Source: Microbacterium sp.
Lineage (GTDB): Bacteria; Actinomycetota; Actinomycetes; Actinomycetales; Microbacteriaceae
Assembly: GCA_017744855.1 (NCBI GenBank)
Contig: JAGIAK010000015.1
Coordinates: 1 to 39,161, forward strand
Direction: 5' to 3'
DNA length: 39,161 nt
Part shown: positions 7,904 through 14,349 of the stretch, piece by piece
Layout: every line of letters starts with the position of its first letter
Numbering within the stretch: position 1 is the first letter of the stretch
Made by a program: the position numbers and the translations under genes
The notes under the pieces: generated by a model
The model's database searches: none
What the model was told of the DNA's origin: nothing
Seen by the model: only the letters and a program-made list of their open reading frames with translations

Positions 7904-8242
7904 ATGGGCAAATTCATCTACGAGGGCGGACCGAAGGTCGATATCGAAGACCGCGCTCTCACTCACGTCCAACTCGTCATGACCGCGAAACTGCGGCGCG
8001 GCGAGCCCTTCGGATTCTCCTGGCGCGAGGACGCCAGCGTCGGCGGCGGGCGCACGACGGTCTGGATCCACGCCGCCAGCTCGATCGTCTTCAAGTACTA
8101 CGGCAGCAGGCAGCCCGCCATCAACCGCGCCTGGGTCGACGCGCTCGCCTTCACGGCGAACTCTCCCTCGGGCATGTACCTGACACCGGAGCCGTCCGAC
8201 ACCGGATCGGCCGAGCCGGTGCGGGAGTTGGCCGCGGTCTGA
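7904..8242 (+). CDS. Small conserved Microbacteriaceae protein (DUF7882-like)
   Basis: A 112-aa protein beginning MGKFIYEGGPKVDIEDRAL and containing LRRGEPFGFSW and FKYYGSRQPAINRAWVDAL. I recognise it as a small family common and multi-copy in Microbacteriaceae, often auto-named ATP-dependent DNA ligase although it is far too short and lacks the ligase KxDG lysine motif. It is probably cytoplasmic, with no signal or membrane segment. Function unknown. The ATG has a good SD. It is convergent with tRNA-Ser. Confidence 0.8.
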   Translation: MGKFIYEGGPKVDIEDRALTHVQLVMTAKLRRGEPFGFSWREDASVGGGRTTVWIHAASSIVFKYYGSRQPAINRAWVDALAFTANSPSGMYLTPEPSDTGSAEPVRELAAV

Positions 8243-8261
8243 GCCGCGCGATGACGGACTC

Positions 8262-8291
8262 CGGTGACGGCGGAGGGCGGTGACGGCGGGA
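8262..8291 (+). repeat. Partial copies of the tRNA-Ser 3' end
   Basis: CGGTGACGGCGG occurs at 8262-8273 and again at 8278-8289, and the second copy extends to the 16-nt GGCGGTGACGGCGGGA (8276-8291). The same 16 nt occurs at 8390-8405, covering the 3' end of the tRNA-Ser gene. They look like remnants of a tRNA end or of recombination at it. Confidence 0.55.
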
Positions 8292-8339
8292 CTCCGCTCT
8301 TCGCTGCGCTCGGGGCTCCCCGAATCCCCAGCACTCAAT

Positions 8340-8389
8340 AGAAAAGCCAGAAGGGCCCCCGCTGGCGCGGAGACCCTTCTGGCTTTTCT
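8340..8389 (-). terminator. Strong terminator downstream of tRNA-Ser
   Basis: A perfect 16-bp inverted repeat (8340-8355 with 8374-8389; arm AGAAAAGCCAGAAGGG) with an 18-nt loop. Read on the minus strand it follows the tRNA gene and ends in a T-rich stretch, as an intrinsic terminator should. It can probably also stop plus-strand transcripts from the gene at 7904. Confidence 0.8.
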
Positions 8390-8392
8390 GGC

Positions 8393-8476
8393 GGTGACGG
8401 CGGGATTCGAACCCGCGGTTGCTTGCACAACACACGCTTTCCAAGCGTGCTCCTTCGGCCGCTCGGACACGTCACC
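8393..8476 (-). tRNA. tRNA-Ser (anticodon GGA)
   Basis: The reverse complement folds as a class II tRNA. The 7-bp acceptor stem is GGTGACG with CGTCACC, the anticodon arm CACGCTTGGAAAGCGTG shows anticodon GGA, a long variable arm follows, and the T arm has GGGTTCGAATCCC. It decodes UCC and UCU serine codons. CCA is not encoded. A TAGACT -10 box lies upstream on the minus strand and a strong terminator follows. Confidence 0.95.
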
Positions 8477-8492
8477 AGGGAACAACCTGAAC

Positions 8493-8498
8493 AGTCTA
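8493..8498 (-). promoter_or_regulatory. -10 box of tRNA-Ser
   Basis: Minus-strand TAGACT, 16 nt before the mature tRNA 5' end, identical to the -10 box of the SRP RNA gene at 29540-29545. Confidence 0.5.
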
Positions 8499-8528
8499 TC
8501 CGATCAGCCGGGGCGCTCGTGACCGCGG

Positions 8529-8885
8529 TCAGGCGGCCGGCACCTCGTCGAGGGAGAAGTAGACAGGCAGACCGCGCTCGCGGGCGATCCGCACGTCGGT
8601 GTCGGCCCCCGACGACTCCCCGGGCAGCCGCAGCACGGCATCGCAGTGCTGCAGCAGGCGGGCCGCCGTGTCGTACATCACGTCGGACTCTGCGGCCTCG
8701 GCATCCGAGAGCCCGCGCAGCGTCGGCAGCGCCACCCACTCGCCGATCATCGGCACGTGTCCCAGCCGGTGGAGGGGCGCGGCGGCCTCCTCGAGTCGGG
8801 CGAGGTTGCGGGCGATCGCCGCGGGATCGCCGTCGGTGCCGGAGCGGTAGGGGCCGGCGATGAGGATGAGGAGTGGCTTCGTCAT
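8529..8885 (-). CDS. DUF4406-type protein (nucleoside deoxyribosyltransferase-like fold)
   Basis: A 118-aa cytoplasmic protein beginning MTKPLLILIAGPYRSG, with the AGPYR strand-loop of the nucleoside 2-deoxyribosyltransferase-like fold and a C-terminal block SSGADTDVRIARERGLPVYF. The family is usually DUF4406; a nucleotide-sugar hydrolase or transferase activity is possible but unproven. The ATG at 8885 sits 7 nt after a minus-strand TACAGT -10 box with no SD, so the message is probably leaderless. It is divergent from the DeoR regulator and the two promoters share about 60 bp. Confidence 0.75.
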   Translation of the reverse strand: MTKPLLILIAGPYRSGTDGDPAAIARNLARLEEAAAPLHRLGHVPMIGEWVALPTLRGLSDAEAAESDVMYDTAARLLQHCDAVLRLPGESSGADTDVRIARERGLPVYFSLDEVPAA

Positions 8886-8892
8886 GACGGAC

Positions 8893-8898
8893 ACTGTA
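8893..8898 (-). promoter_or_regulatory. -10 box of the DUF4406 gene (leaderless type)
   Basis: Minus-strand TACAGT, 7 nt before the ATG, with no SD in between. Confidence 0.45.
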
Positions 8899-8906
8899 GC
8901 GTTAAC

Positions 8907-8923
8907 CGTGCAAGATCGTGCAA
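8907..8923. promoter_or_regulatory. Direct repeat CGTGCAA x2, candidate DeoR-family site
   Basis: CGTGCAA occurs at 8907-8913 and 8917-8923, exactly 10 bp apart, so both copies face the same side of the helix. The pair lies between the divergent DUF4406 and DeoR-family genes and could be the autoregulatory site of the regulator. Confidence 0.4.
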
Positions 8924-8941
8924 CAACAGGAAGAAGTGCGA

Positions 8942-9709
8942 ATGCTCGGTGCGCAGCGCAAGGACCATCTCCTCGGCCTCCTCGCTCGTGAGGGGCGCGT
9001 CGTCGCGAAGGACGTCGCGGCGACCCTCGAGGTCTCGGAGGACTCGATCCGACGCGACCTGCGCGAGCTCGCTGACGCCGGCCTGTGCATCCGCGTCTAC
9101 GGCGGCGCATTGCCCGTCCCCGCCGCCGACGCTCCCGAGGCGACCCGCCGCGGCATCGCCGCCGACAGCAAGGAGCGTGTGGCCAGGGCGGCTATCGAGC
9201 TCGTGCGCCCCGGGTCCACGATCGTGCTGGATGCCGGCACCACGACGCTCGCGATGGCGCGGATGCTGCCGCACGGCGCCGACCTCACCGTGATCACCCC
9301 GAGTCCCGCCGTCGCGCTCGCCGCGCTGGAGGGGTCGCGCGCCAGGGTGCTCCTGATCGGGGGAGAGCTCAGCCGTCACTCGGCCGTGGCCGGCGGAGGG
9401 CTCGCGCTGGAGGCGATCGCGCACCTGGCGGCCGATCTGTTCTTCCTCGGGGTGACGGGAATCGATCCGGACCACGGACTCACTACCGGTGAGCTCGATG
9501 ACGCTGTCACGAAACGCGCATTGGCCGCACGCAGCGCCGAGACCGTCGTGCTCGCGAGTGCCGAGAAGGTCGGCGCGGCATCGCGGTTCCCCGTGCTCGA
9601 CCTGGCTGATGTCGCTGGGGTGGTGTTCGATCCCGAGGACGAGAATCCGCTGGTGGCGGGTGCCTGGGCGCGGGCCCTGCGGGTGTCGCGCGACGATGCC
9701 CCGGCCTAG
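8942..9709 (+). CDS. DeoR/GlpR-family transcriptional regulator
   Basis: DNA-binding sugar-phosphate-responsive regulator, normally a repressor, 255 aa. The N-terminal winged helix shows the DeoR signature from about residue 3 to 57 (AQRKDHLLGLL, then VSEDSIRRDLRELADAG and VYGGA). The DeoRC sensor domain follows, with DAGTTTLAMARML and FFLGVTGIDPDHGLTT. ATG 8942 is chosen because AGGAAG lies 8 nt upstream and the protein then begins exactly as the family does; GTG 8918 would add 8 residues. Its target is not evident: the adjacent genes are not sugar catabolic. Confidence 0.88.
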   Translation: MLGAQRKDHLLGLLAREGRVVAKDVAATLEVSEDSIRRDLRELADAGLCIRVYGGALPVPAADAPEATRRGIAADSKERVARAAIELVRPGSTIVLDAGTTTLAMARMLPHGADLTVITPSPAVALAALEGSRARVLLIGGELSRHSAVAGGGLALEAIAHLAADLFFLGVTGIDPDHGLTTGELDDAVTKRALAARSAETVVLASAEKVGAASRFPVLDLADVAGVVFDPEDENPLVAGAWARALRVSRDDAPA

Positions 9710-9724
9710 CCTTCGGCGCGACTT

Positions 9725-9742
9725 CGCCGCCGTAAGGCGGCG
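9725..9742 (+). terminator. GC hairpin between convergent genes
   Basis: A 7-bp stem, CGCCGCC / GGCGGCG, with loop GTAA lies 15 nt after the regulator stop. There is no T run, so termination is only suggested. Confidence 0.4.
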
Positions 9743-9756
9743 CGGTCAGCTGCCTA

Positions 9757-10056
9757 TCATTCGCTCGCGACGTGTTCGTGCGCGGGGTGCCTACGTCGGC
9801 GCCGTTCGACGAGCCCGCGGACACCGCTGACGAACAGGGCGATGCCCAACAGCATCACGATGGCGAAGAAGAAGAACTGCCACCATTCGCGAGCGGCGAT
9901 CACAAGGGAAATGCCGTAGAGGAGAGCTGCGACGGAGAGGAGCAGCTTCGCCTGATCGAGGCGGCTGGTCTCTTTGTCGTCTGCCGTCGGCAGCGCTCGC
10001 ACGCTGGTGGCGTCGTCGGCGGCCGCGCCGTCGTGGTCGTTCGCAGGGGCGATCAT
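9757..10056 (-). CDS. Small two-helix membrane protein of unknown function
   Basis: A 99-aa protein with a hydrophilic N-terminal half rich in Asp and Ala, then two hydrophobic segments (AKLLLSVAALLYGISLVIAA near residue 43 and a WWQFFFFAIVMLLGIALFVSG stretch near residue 64), and a basic RRRRRRHP C-terminus. I do not recognise a named family. The ATG at 10056 is chosen because a minus-strand TACCTT lies 6 nt upstream, the same leaderless spacing seen at other genes; the frame is open further upstream but runs into the AT-rich daptide promoter region. It is divergent from the daptide operon. Confidence 0.65.
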   Translation of the reverse strand: MIAPANDHDGAAADDATSVRALPTADDKETSRLDQAKLLLSVAALLYGISLVIAAREWWQFFFFAIVMLLGIALFVSGVRGLVERRRRRHPAHEHVASE

Positions 10057-10062
10057 CCCCAC

Positions 10063-10068
10063 AAGGTA
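10063..10068 (-). promoter_or_regulatory. -10 box of the small membrane protein gene
   Basis: Minus-strand TACCTT, 6 nt before the ATG at 10056, with no SD between. Supports the chosen start. Confidence 0.4.
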
Positions 10069-10134
10069 GCACCGCGTCAGGGCCGTTCCATCCTTCGGCG
10101 GACGTGCGAGCTCCCGGCGACGCGGAGCCGCTCT

Positions 10135-10219
10135 CATTGAATATTGCATCGCTTTTGCGCGAGTGAATATCCTCAAAAAGAGGCATAAAGTCCTCATTTG
10201 TGTACCGGATGCTTAAACT
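10135..10219 (+). promoter_or_regulatory. AT-rich promoter region of the daptide operon
   Basis: This is a markedly AT-rich island in GC-rich surroundings. A TAAACT -10-like hexamer lies at 10214-10219 and would give a leader of about 42 nt before GTG 10268. Upstream are direct repeats TGAATAT (10138-10144 and 10164-10170) and TCCTCA (10170-10175 and 10191-10196, 21 bp apart), and a small CCTC/GAGG hairpin. These may bind a regulator; no clear -35 is visible. Confidence 0.45.
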
Positions 10220-10267
10220 CGGGGGGAACTGAGTTCGGCTATCCGCAGGCTATCTGGGGGGACGGAC

Positions 10268-11338
10268 GTGAGTTCGACGACGAGGGCGCTGCCGCCCAAT
10301 CACCGCTCGGCTGCGGCATTCGAGCAGTACGTGAGCGGGCACCGTGCGCTCGATGACGGTGTTGTCTTCCTGCTCGAGTCGGGAGACGCGTTCGAGACGG
10401 TGCGGAGAGCGGCGGAGCCGGGCGACGTGATCTTCGCGCCCGACGAGGAGACGACCCACGACACCACGGGTGTGACCGTGATCGGCTATCACGGGCGCTT
10501 TCAGCATCCGGGCGATGAGGTCACCCTCGACGGGAGGCACACCTTCGAGCTGCAGGACTATCTCGCAGCGCCGTTCATCTCCATCGTCGGTCTCACTGTC
10601 GTGCGTCAGGGCAGTGCGGAAGGGCTGGCCGCCTACTTCGCCGACGCCGATACGGCCCGTCGTTCCGGGGTGTTCGTCGAACAGCTGCTGCACCGGGCAG
10701 TACTGCTCGATTCGCGTGCATCCTTCGGCACCCCGGATGCGGCATCCGACCTGGTGCGCGTGCACGTCACCGCCGACGGCGCACTGCGTGACGGTCCGGA
10801 CGGACACTTCCTCGGAGAGGCGGGTACCGGGCGGTGTGAACTGCTGGCGGCGGCCGAGTCAGGGGAAGGGGCGGGGAGAGCGTTCGCGCGCATCATCGAG
10901 CAGGATGACTTCGACGCGGCGATGGGCGCGCGACCCTGGATGACTCGCTATGCCGTGGCGCTCGACCTGTTGCGGCACGGCGAACCGTCGGCAGCGCGCC
11001 CCCAGATATCGGGGTTCGGCGGCTACCTCGCTTCGGCGCTCCACGACACCGATCTGCCTGACGTCGTCGACGCGGACGCCCCGTTCCTGCTCTGGGACGA
11101 CGACGGCGATCACACTCTCATCGACCCGCGCACCCGCCGCAGATTCCGGCTGGGCCGAGAAGCAGCGGTCGCCGTCGAATGCCTGATCGCGGCCGGCGAG
11201 CGAGAGGCCGCCACCGACCTGTTCGCCGTCGAGCTGGGCGCGACCGCGGCCACCTCGGTGGAGGCCGTGGCCGAGATCGACCGCCGATTCGCAGGCGTGG
11301 GTATCGACCTGACCGCATTCGGGAGAGGCGCGTCGTGA
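10268..11338 (+). CDS. mpaC: Daptide biosynthesis RiPP recognition protein (MpaC-like)
   Basis: First gene of the daptide operon, 356 aa, soluble, with no signal peptide. In daptide clusters the MpaC protein binds the precursor leader and supports the modifying enzymes. The visible hint is in the C-terminal part: from residue 273 the sequence LLWDDDGDHTLIDPRTRRRF followed by a helix has the strand-strand-helix look of a PqqD-like RiPP recognition element. The first 250 residues match no enzyme motif that I know. GTG 10268 follows GGGGGGA. The assignment rests mainly on gene context plus overall resemblance. Confidence 0.7.
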   Translation: MSSTTRALPPNHRSAAAFEQYVSGHRALDDGVVFLLESGDAFETVRRAAEPGDVIFAPDEETTHDTTGVTVIGYHGRFQHPGDEVTLDGRHTFELQDYLAAPFISIVGLTVVRQGSAEGLAAYFADADTARRSGVFVEQLLHRAVLLDSRASFGTPDAASDLVRVHVTADGALRDGPDGHFLGEAGTGRCELLAAAESGEGAGRAFARIIEQDDFDAAMGARPWMTRYAVALDLLRHGEPSAARPQISGFGGYLASALHDTDLPDVVDADAPFLLWDDDGDHTLIDPRTRRRFRLGREAAVAVECLIAAGEREAATDLFAVELGATAATSVEAVAEIDRRFAGVGIDLTAFGRGAS

Positions 11339-12603
11339 TGGCCACCCCGACCCGCCGTCACCCCGTCTGGGAAGGGCTGACGGCTCGCGGTACCTGGGGC
11401 GATCCCTCGACGCAGCCGGTGGCGGCCGAGGGCGTGCGAGTGCTCGAGGCCGACGGCTCTTCCCTCCTCTGCGCGACCAGCGGTCTGTGGAACGTACCTC
11501 TGGGATACGGCAACGAGGCAGTGGTAGATGCCGTGGCCACGGCCTTGCGCACCGCGTCCTATCTCTCGCTGTTCCGTTCGACCCACGCCTACGCACAGGA
11601 GACAGCCGAGGCGCTGCTGGGCCTTCCTTCTGCAGATCGCTTCGAGCGGGTGATCTTCTCGACCTCGGGTGCCGCGGCGAACGATCTCGCCATGAAGCTC
11701 GCCCGACAGTGGGCCGTGCTCCGCGGGGTACCTCAGCGCGGCATCGTCGTCGGCCTGACGGGCGGGTATCACGGTCTCACCTACGGCGCCCTCGCGCTCA
11801 GCGGGGATCAGCTCGGGCAGGCGACGTACGGTGCCGATCGGCGCGCGGTGCGTCACGTGTCTCCTCACGACGGCGGGGCGCAGTTACGGCAGCTGTTCTC
11901 TCGGGAAGGGAATCGGATCGCGGCTCTCGTGCTGGAACCGGTGCTCGGATCTGGAGCCTTTCCGCTGAGTCCGGAGTTCCTCGAGGCCGTCGCCGAGGTT
12001 CGTGCCGCCTTCGACATCGTCCTGATCGCCGACGAGGTGGCAACGGGCTTCGGCCGCACGGGTGCCTTCTTCGCCTCGGAGTCCTGGCCGGTGCGTCCCG
12101 ATGTGATGCTGCTCTCGAAAGCGCTCACGAACGGCGCCGCTGCGGCATCCGCCGTGCTCGTCGCTCCGGAGGTATGCGAGGTTTTCGACCGGTCGGATGC
12201 CGTGTTCGTGCATGCCGAGACACAGGCGGGCACCCCGGCATCCTGCGCCGCGATCCTCGCCACACTGGCAGAGCAGCGCCGCCTCGACGCTCTCGGCCTC
12301 GCGCGACGACTCGCGTGTGCCCTCGAACGCACGCTGGCCCGGATCTCGGAACATCCCGCAGTCGTCGCGACACGGGGGATCGGCTGCTTCCGGGCGGTCG
12401 AGCTCGCCCGCGACGGCTCCCCGCTCGACAGTGCTGAGGTGACCGCCGTGGTCGCCGCGATCCGCCGGGCCGGAGCGATCGTACAGCCGGGGCCGAGCAG
12501 CATCCAGCTCGTTCCCGCCTATGTCTTCGAGGACGAGCACCTCGCCGAGCTCGAGTCCGCCGTGCTGCACGGGCTCGACGATAGCTGGGGCATGGTCGCA
12601 TGA
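11338..12603 (+). CDS. mpaD: Daptide aminotransferase, class III PLP (MpaD-like)
   Basis: PLP-dependent aminotransferase of class III, 421 aa. In daptide synthesis it would convert the C-terminal ketone left after decarboxylation of Thr into an amine. Visible family features are the cofactor-binding STSGAAANDLAMKLARQ near residue 110, the aspartate motif LIADEVATGFGRTG near residue 223 and the PLP lysine in LLSKALTNGA (K261). The start is ATG 11338, overlapping the previous stop by 1 nt; GTG 11335 is an equal alternative. It overlaps the next gene by 4 nt. Without the context one would call it a generic aminotransferase. Confidence 0.87.
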   Translation: MATPTRRHPVWEGLTARGTWGDPSTQPVAAEGVRVLEADGSSLLCATSGLWNVPLGYGNEAVVDAVATALRTASYLSLFRSTHAYAQETAEALLGLPSADRFERVIFSTSGAAANDLAMKLARQWAVLRGVPQRGIVVGLTGGYHGLTYGALALSGDQLGQATYGADRRAVRHVSPHDGGAQLRQLFSREGNRIAALVLEPVLGSGAFPLSPEFLEAVAEVRAAFDIVLIADEVATGFGRTGAFFASESWPVRPDVMLLSKALTNGAAAASAVLVAPEVCEVFDRSDAVFVHAETQAGTPASCAAILATLAEQRRLDALGLARRLACALERTLARISEHPAVVATRGIGCFRAVELARDGSPLDSAEVTAVVAAIRRAGAIVQPGPSSIQLVPAYVFEDEHLAELESAVLHGLDDSWGMVA

Positions 12604-13802
12604 TCCCGGTGTCCGAGGTCGGAGGAGACACGCGGCTCACCTCCGGTGCGGGCGCCGCCGCAATAGCACTCGCGCGATTCCCGCTCGGCGGGCGCCCGCT
12701 GGTGCTGCACGATGCGGCAGTGGAGTTCGCCGAGGCGCGGTTTCCCGCTCGGACCATCGAGATCGCCGTCGATGCCGCGCGCATCGATGACCTCCTCGTG
12801 CCGGATGTCGCCGCAACGGCGAGGGACGCGACGGCGGTCGTAGGCCTGGGCGGCGGATCGACCCTCGACGTCGCCAAGATCGTGCGTGTGCTGCGTGAGT
12901 CTCCCCATCTCGCCGCGCTGCTGCACTCCCATGGGGAGCGGAGCGGATTCGTGCGGGTGCCGGACGTATCGGTCGCTCGTCGGGACCGCGTGCCCCTGCT
13001 CGCGATCCCCACCACCTTCGGCACCGGCGCCGAGGTGAGCAGAGTCGCGTGCCTGGCCACCCCCTGGGGGCGCCGGCTGCTGTCGGGCGGTCGGCTGCAA
13101 CCCGATCGCGCGGCACTTGACCCCCTGCGCACCTCGTCGTTGCCGCGTCGCCTGCAGCGGGAGGGGCTACTCGAGGTCGTGCTTCGCGTGCTCGGCCCGG
13201 CGATCGGGAGCCCCGCCGCGCTCGCGGCCGATCACGACGCCGCTGCCATCGTCGCGGCTGCTGTGCGGCTCGGTGAGCGGCTCCGTGTCGGTTTCCTCGG
13301 CCCGGACGAGCGGCTGTTCGCTGCGCAGTTGAGCTCCGCGAGTCTGCGCACCTGGGCGCTGGTGGGCCGGGAGACGTACGCCGCCAAGCACTGGTACCTC
13401 GCGAACGAGCTCTCCTGGGTGACCGGCACGCGCAAGATTCCGGCGACCATCGCGATCCTCCCCGCTCTGTGGCGACGGATCACCGAGGGCGAGAGCACCT
13501 GGGGGTCGGCGGAGCGCCTCGCGGAGGCATGGTCGTGGGTGCGCACGGCCGTTCCCGAGCTGTCGTCCGATGCGTCGGACGGTCTGCGCGAGCTGATCGG
13601 CCGATGGGGGCTGCGACCCATCCCTGCACCGACCGAGGCGCTGTTGCGTGCCGCGACGACACGCGCTCACACGTCGTGGGGTGGATCGCTGCCCGCCCTC
13701 GCTCGGATACGGCCGGAAGACATCCACCGGATTTTCACCGAGTCATTCGCCGAGCGCGCGAATGCCGACATCGAGCGAGGAGAGGGGGTGATGCAGAGAT
13801 GA
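12600..13802 (+). CDS. mpaB: Daptide oxidative decarboxylase, Fe-ADH fold (MpaB-like)
   Basis: A 400-aa protein of the iron-containing alcohol dehydrogenase fold. The nucleotide-binding loop GLGGGSTLDVAKIV (near residue 81) and TTFGTGAEVS (near residue 138) are clear. MpaB oxidises the C-terminal Thr of the precursor, which then loses CO2 to leave a ketone. The usual metal ligands seem largely replaced: the Asp and His of the DxxxH motif align with Glu192 and Arg196, and the last His aligns with Lys279; only His264 may remain. It overlaps both neighbours by 4 nt. Confidence 0.82.
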   Translation: MIPVSEVGGDTRLTSGAGAAAIALARFPLGGRPLVLHDAAVEFAEARFPARTIEIAVDAARIDDLLVPDVAATARDATAVVGLGGGSTLDVAKIVRVLRESPHLAALLHSHGERSGFVRVPDVSVARRDRVPLLAIPTTFGTGAEVSRVACLATPWGRRLLSGGRLQPDRAALDPLRTSSLPRRLQREGLLEVVLRVLGPAIGSPAALAADHDAAAIVAAAVRLGERLRVGFLGPDERLFAAQLSSASLRTWALVGRETYAAKHWYLANELSWVTGTRKIPATIAILPALWRRITEGESTWGSAERLAEAWSWVRTAVPELSSDASDGLRELIGRWGLRPIPAPTEALLRAATTRAHTSWGGSLPALARIRPEDIHRIFTESFAERANADIERGEGVMQR

Positions 13803-13927
13803 CGCACGCACTCGACCTTCAGATCGAAGAGTTGCCGGTGATGGACGCCCCCTCGGAGTGGACCGACTTCGTGAACGGAGTGCTGACCGGGATCGCGATC
13901 GTCACGATCGGTGCCGCGGTCACCTGA
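13799..13927 (+). CDS. mpaA: Daptide precursor peptide 1
   Basis: A 42-aa RiPP precursor. The leader carries L-x-IEEL-xx-MDAP-xx-W, shared with the two following precursors. The core is hydrophobic and ends GIAIVTIGAAVT, with the C-terminal Thr required for the daptide modification. It has no Cys and no signal peptide. The ATG overlaps the MpaB stop by 4 nt, and a purine-rich GAGGAGAGGGGG lies upstream. A predicted membrane-active helix fits the haemolytic activity reported for daptides. Confidence 0.88.
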   Translation: MTHALDLQIEELPVMDAPSEWTDFVNGVLTGIAIVTIGAAVT

Positions 13928-13974
13928 TCCGCGGACCACGTGACCGGAAAGACCTCGAGAGGAGGTGAGAGCAC

Positions 13975-14100
13975 ATGGAGATCTCCACTGAACTGCGTTT
14001 CGAGGAGCTGGAGTCGATGGACACCCCTGACTTCTGGACCTGGTACGCCGCCGTCAAGATCGGCGTCGTCGTCGGCCTCATCGGCCTGGCCGCGACCTGA
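13975..14100 (+). CDS. mpaA: Daptide precursor peptide 2
   Basis: A 41-aa precursor with leader block LRFEELESMDTPDFW and hydrophobic core ending GVVVGLIGLAAT, again with a C-terminal Thr. It has a very strong ribosome binding site (AGGAGGTGA, 7 nt before the ATG), unlike the tightly overlapped enzyme genes, which should favour high peptide output. A Lys in the middle of the core (AAVKIG) distinguishes it from the other two. Confidence 0.88.
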   Translation: MEISTELRFEELESMDTPDFWTWYAAVKIGVVVGLIGLAAT

Positions 14101-14138
14101 CGCCTGTGTCTCCGAGAACACCCTGAGGAGGTGAGCAC

Positions 14139-14246
14139 ATGGACCTGAGCTTCGAAGAGATCGAGGCGATGGATGCACCCGAACCGTGGTACATCATCGT
14201 CGGCGACATCCTCATCATCATCGGCGCTGCCGTGGCGATCACCTGA
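14139..14246 (+). CDS. mpaA: Daptide precursor peptide 3
   Basis: A 35-aa precursor, the shortest of the three. The leader block reads LSFEEIEAMDAPEPW and the core ends IIIGAAVAIT with a C-terminal Thr. Apart from that Thr, the part after the leader block contains no Ser, Thr or Cys, which limits what the YcaO enzyme of the cluster could do to it. A strong SD, GAGGAGGTGAG, precedes the ATG. Confidence 0.88.
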   Translation: MDLSFEEIEAMDAPEPWYIIVGDILIIIGAAVAIT

Positions 14247-14251
14247 CGGCA

Positions 14252-14313
14252 TCGAGGGCATAGCGGATGCGATCTCCCCGGGCAGGAAATTCGTGCACCC
14301 GCTATGTCCTCGA
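14252..14313 (+). terminator. Hairpin after the precursor genes
   Basis: 15-bp arms at 14252-14266 and 14299-14313 pair with one G-U and a 32-nt loop that itself contains a CCCGGG palindrome. It starts 6 nt after the last precursor gene. No T run follows. It may act as an attenuator or as a 3' stabiliser that raises precursor mRNA over that of the following genes. Confidence 0.6.
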
Positions 14314-14349
14314 CGTCCCCTCAGCATTCCATGAGAAAGGAACGGCGAC

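Noticed and set aside
7904..8242. ATP-dependent DNA ligase, as such small proteins are often labelled
   Set aside because: Only 112 residues, with no KxDG motif or nucleotidyltransferase domain.
8262..8476. Prophage or genomic island attachment site at tRNA-Ser
   Set aside because: The repeats are only about 110 bp apart and no integrase or phage gene is present; kept only as a possible scar.
12600..13802. Plain iron-containing alcohol dehydrogenase
   Set aside because: Metal ligands appear replaced, and the gene sits between an aminotransferase gene and daptide precursors, so an MpaB-type role fits better.
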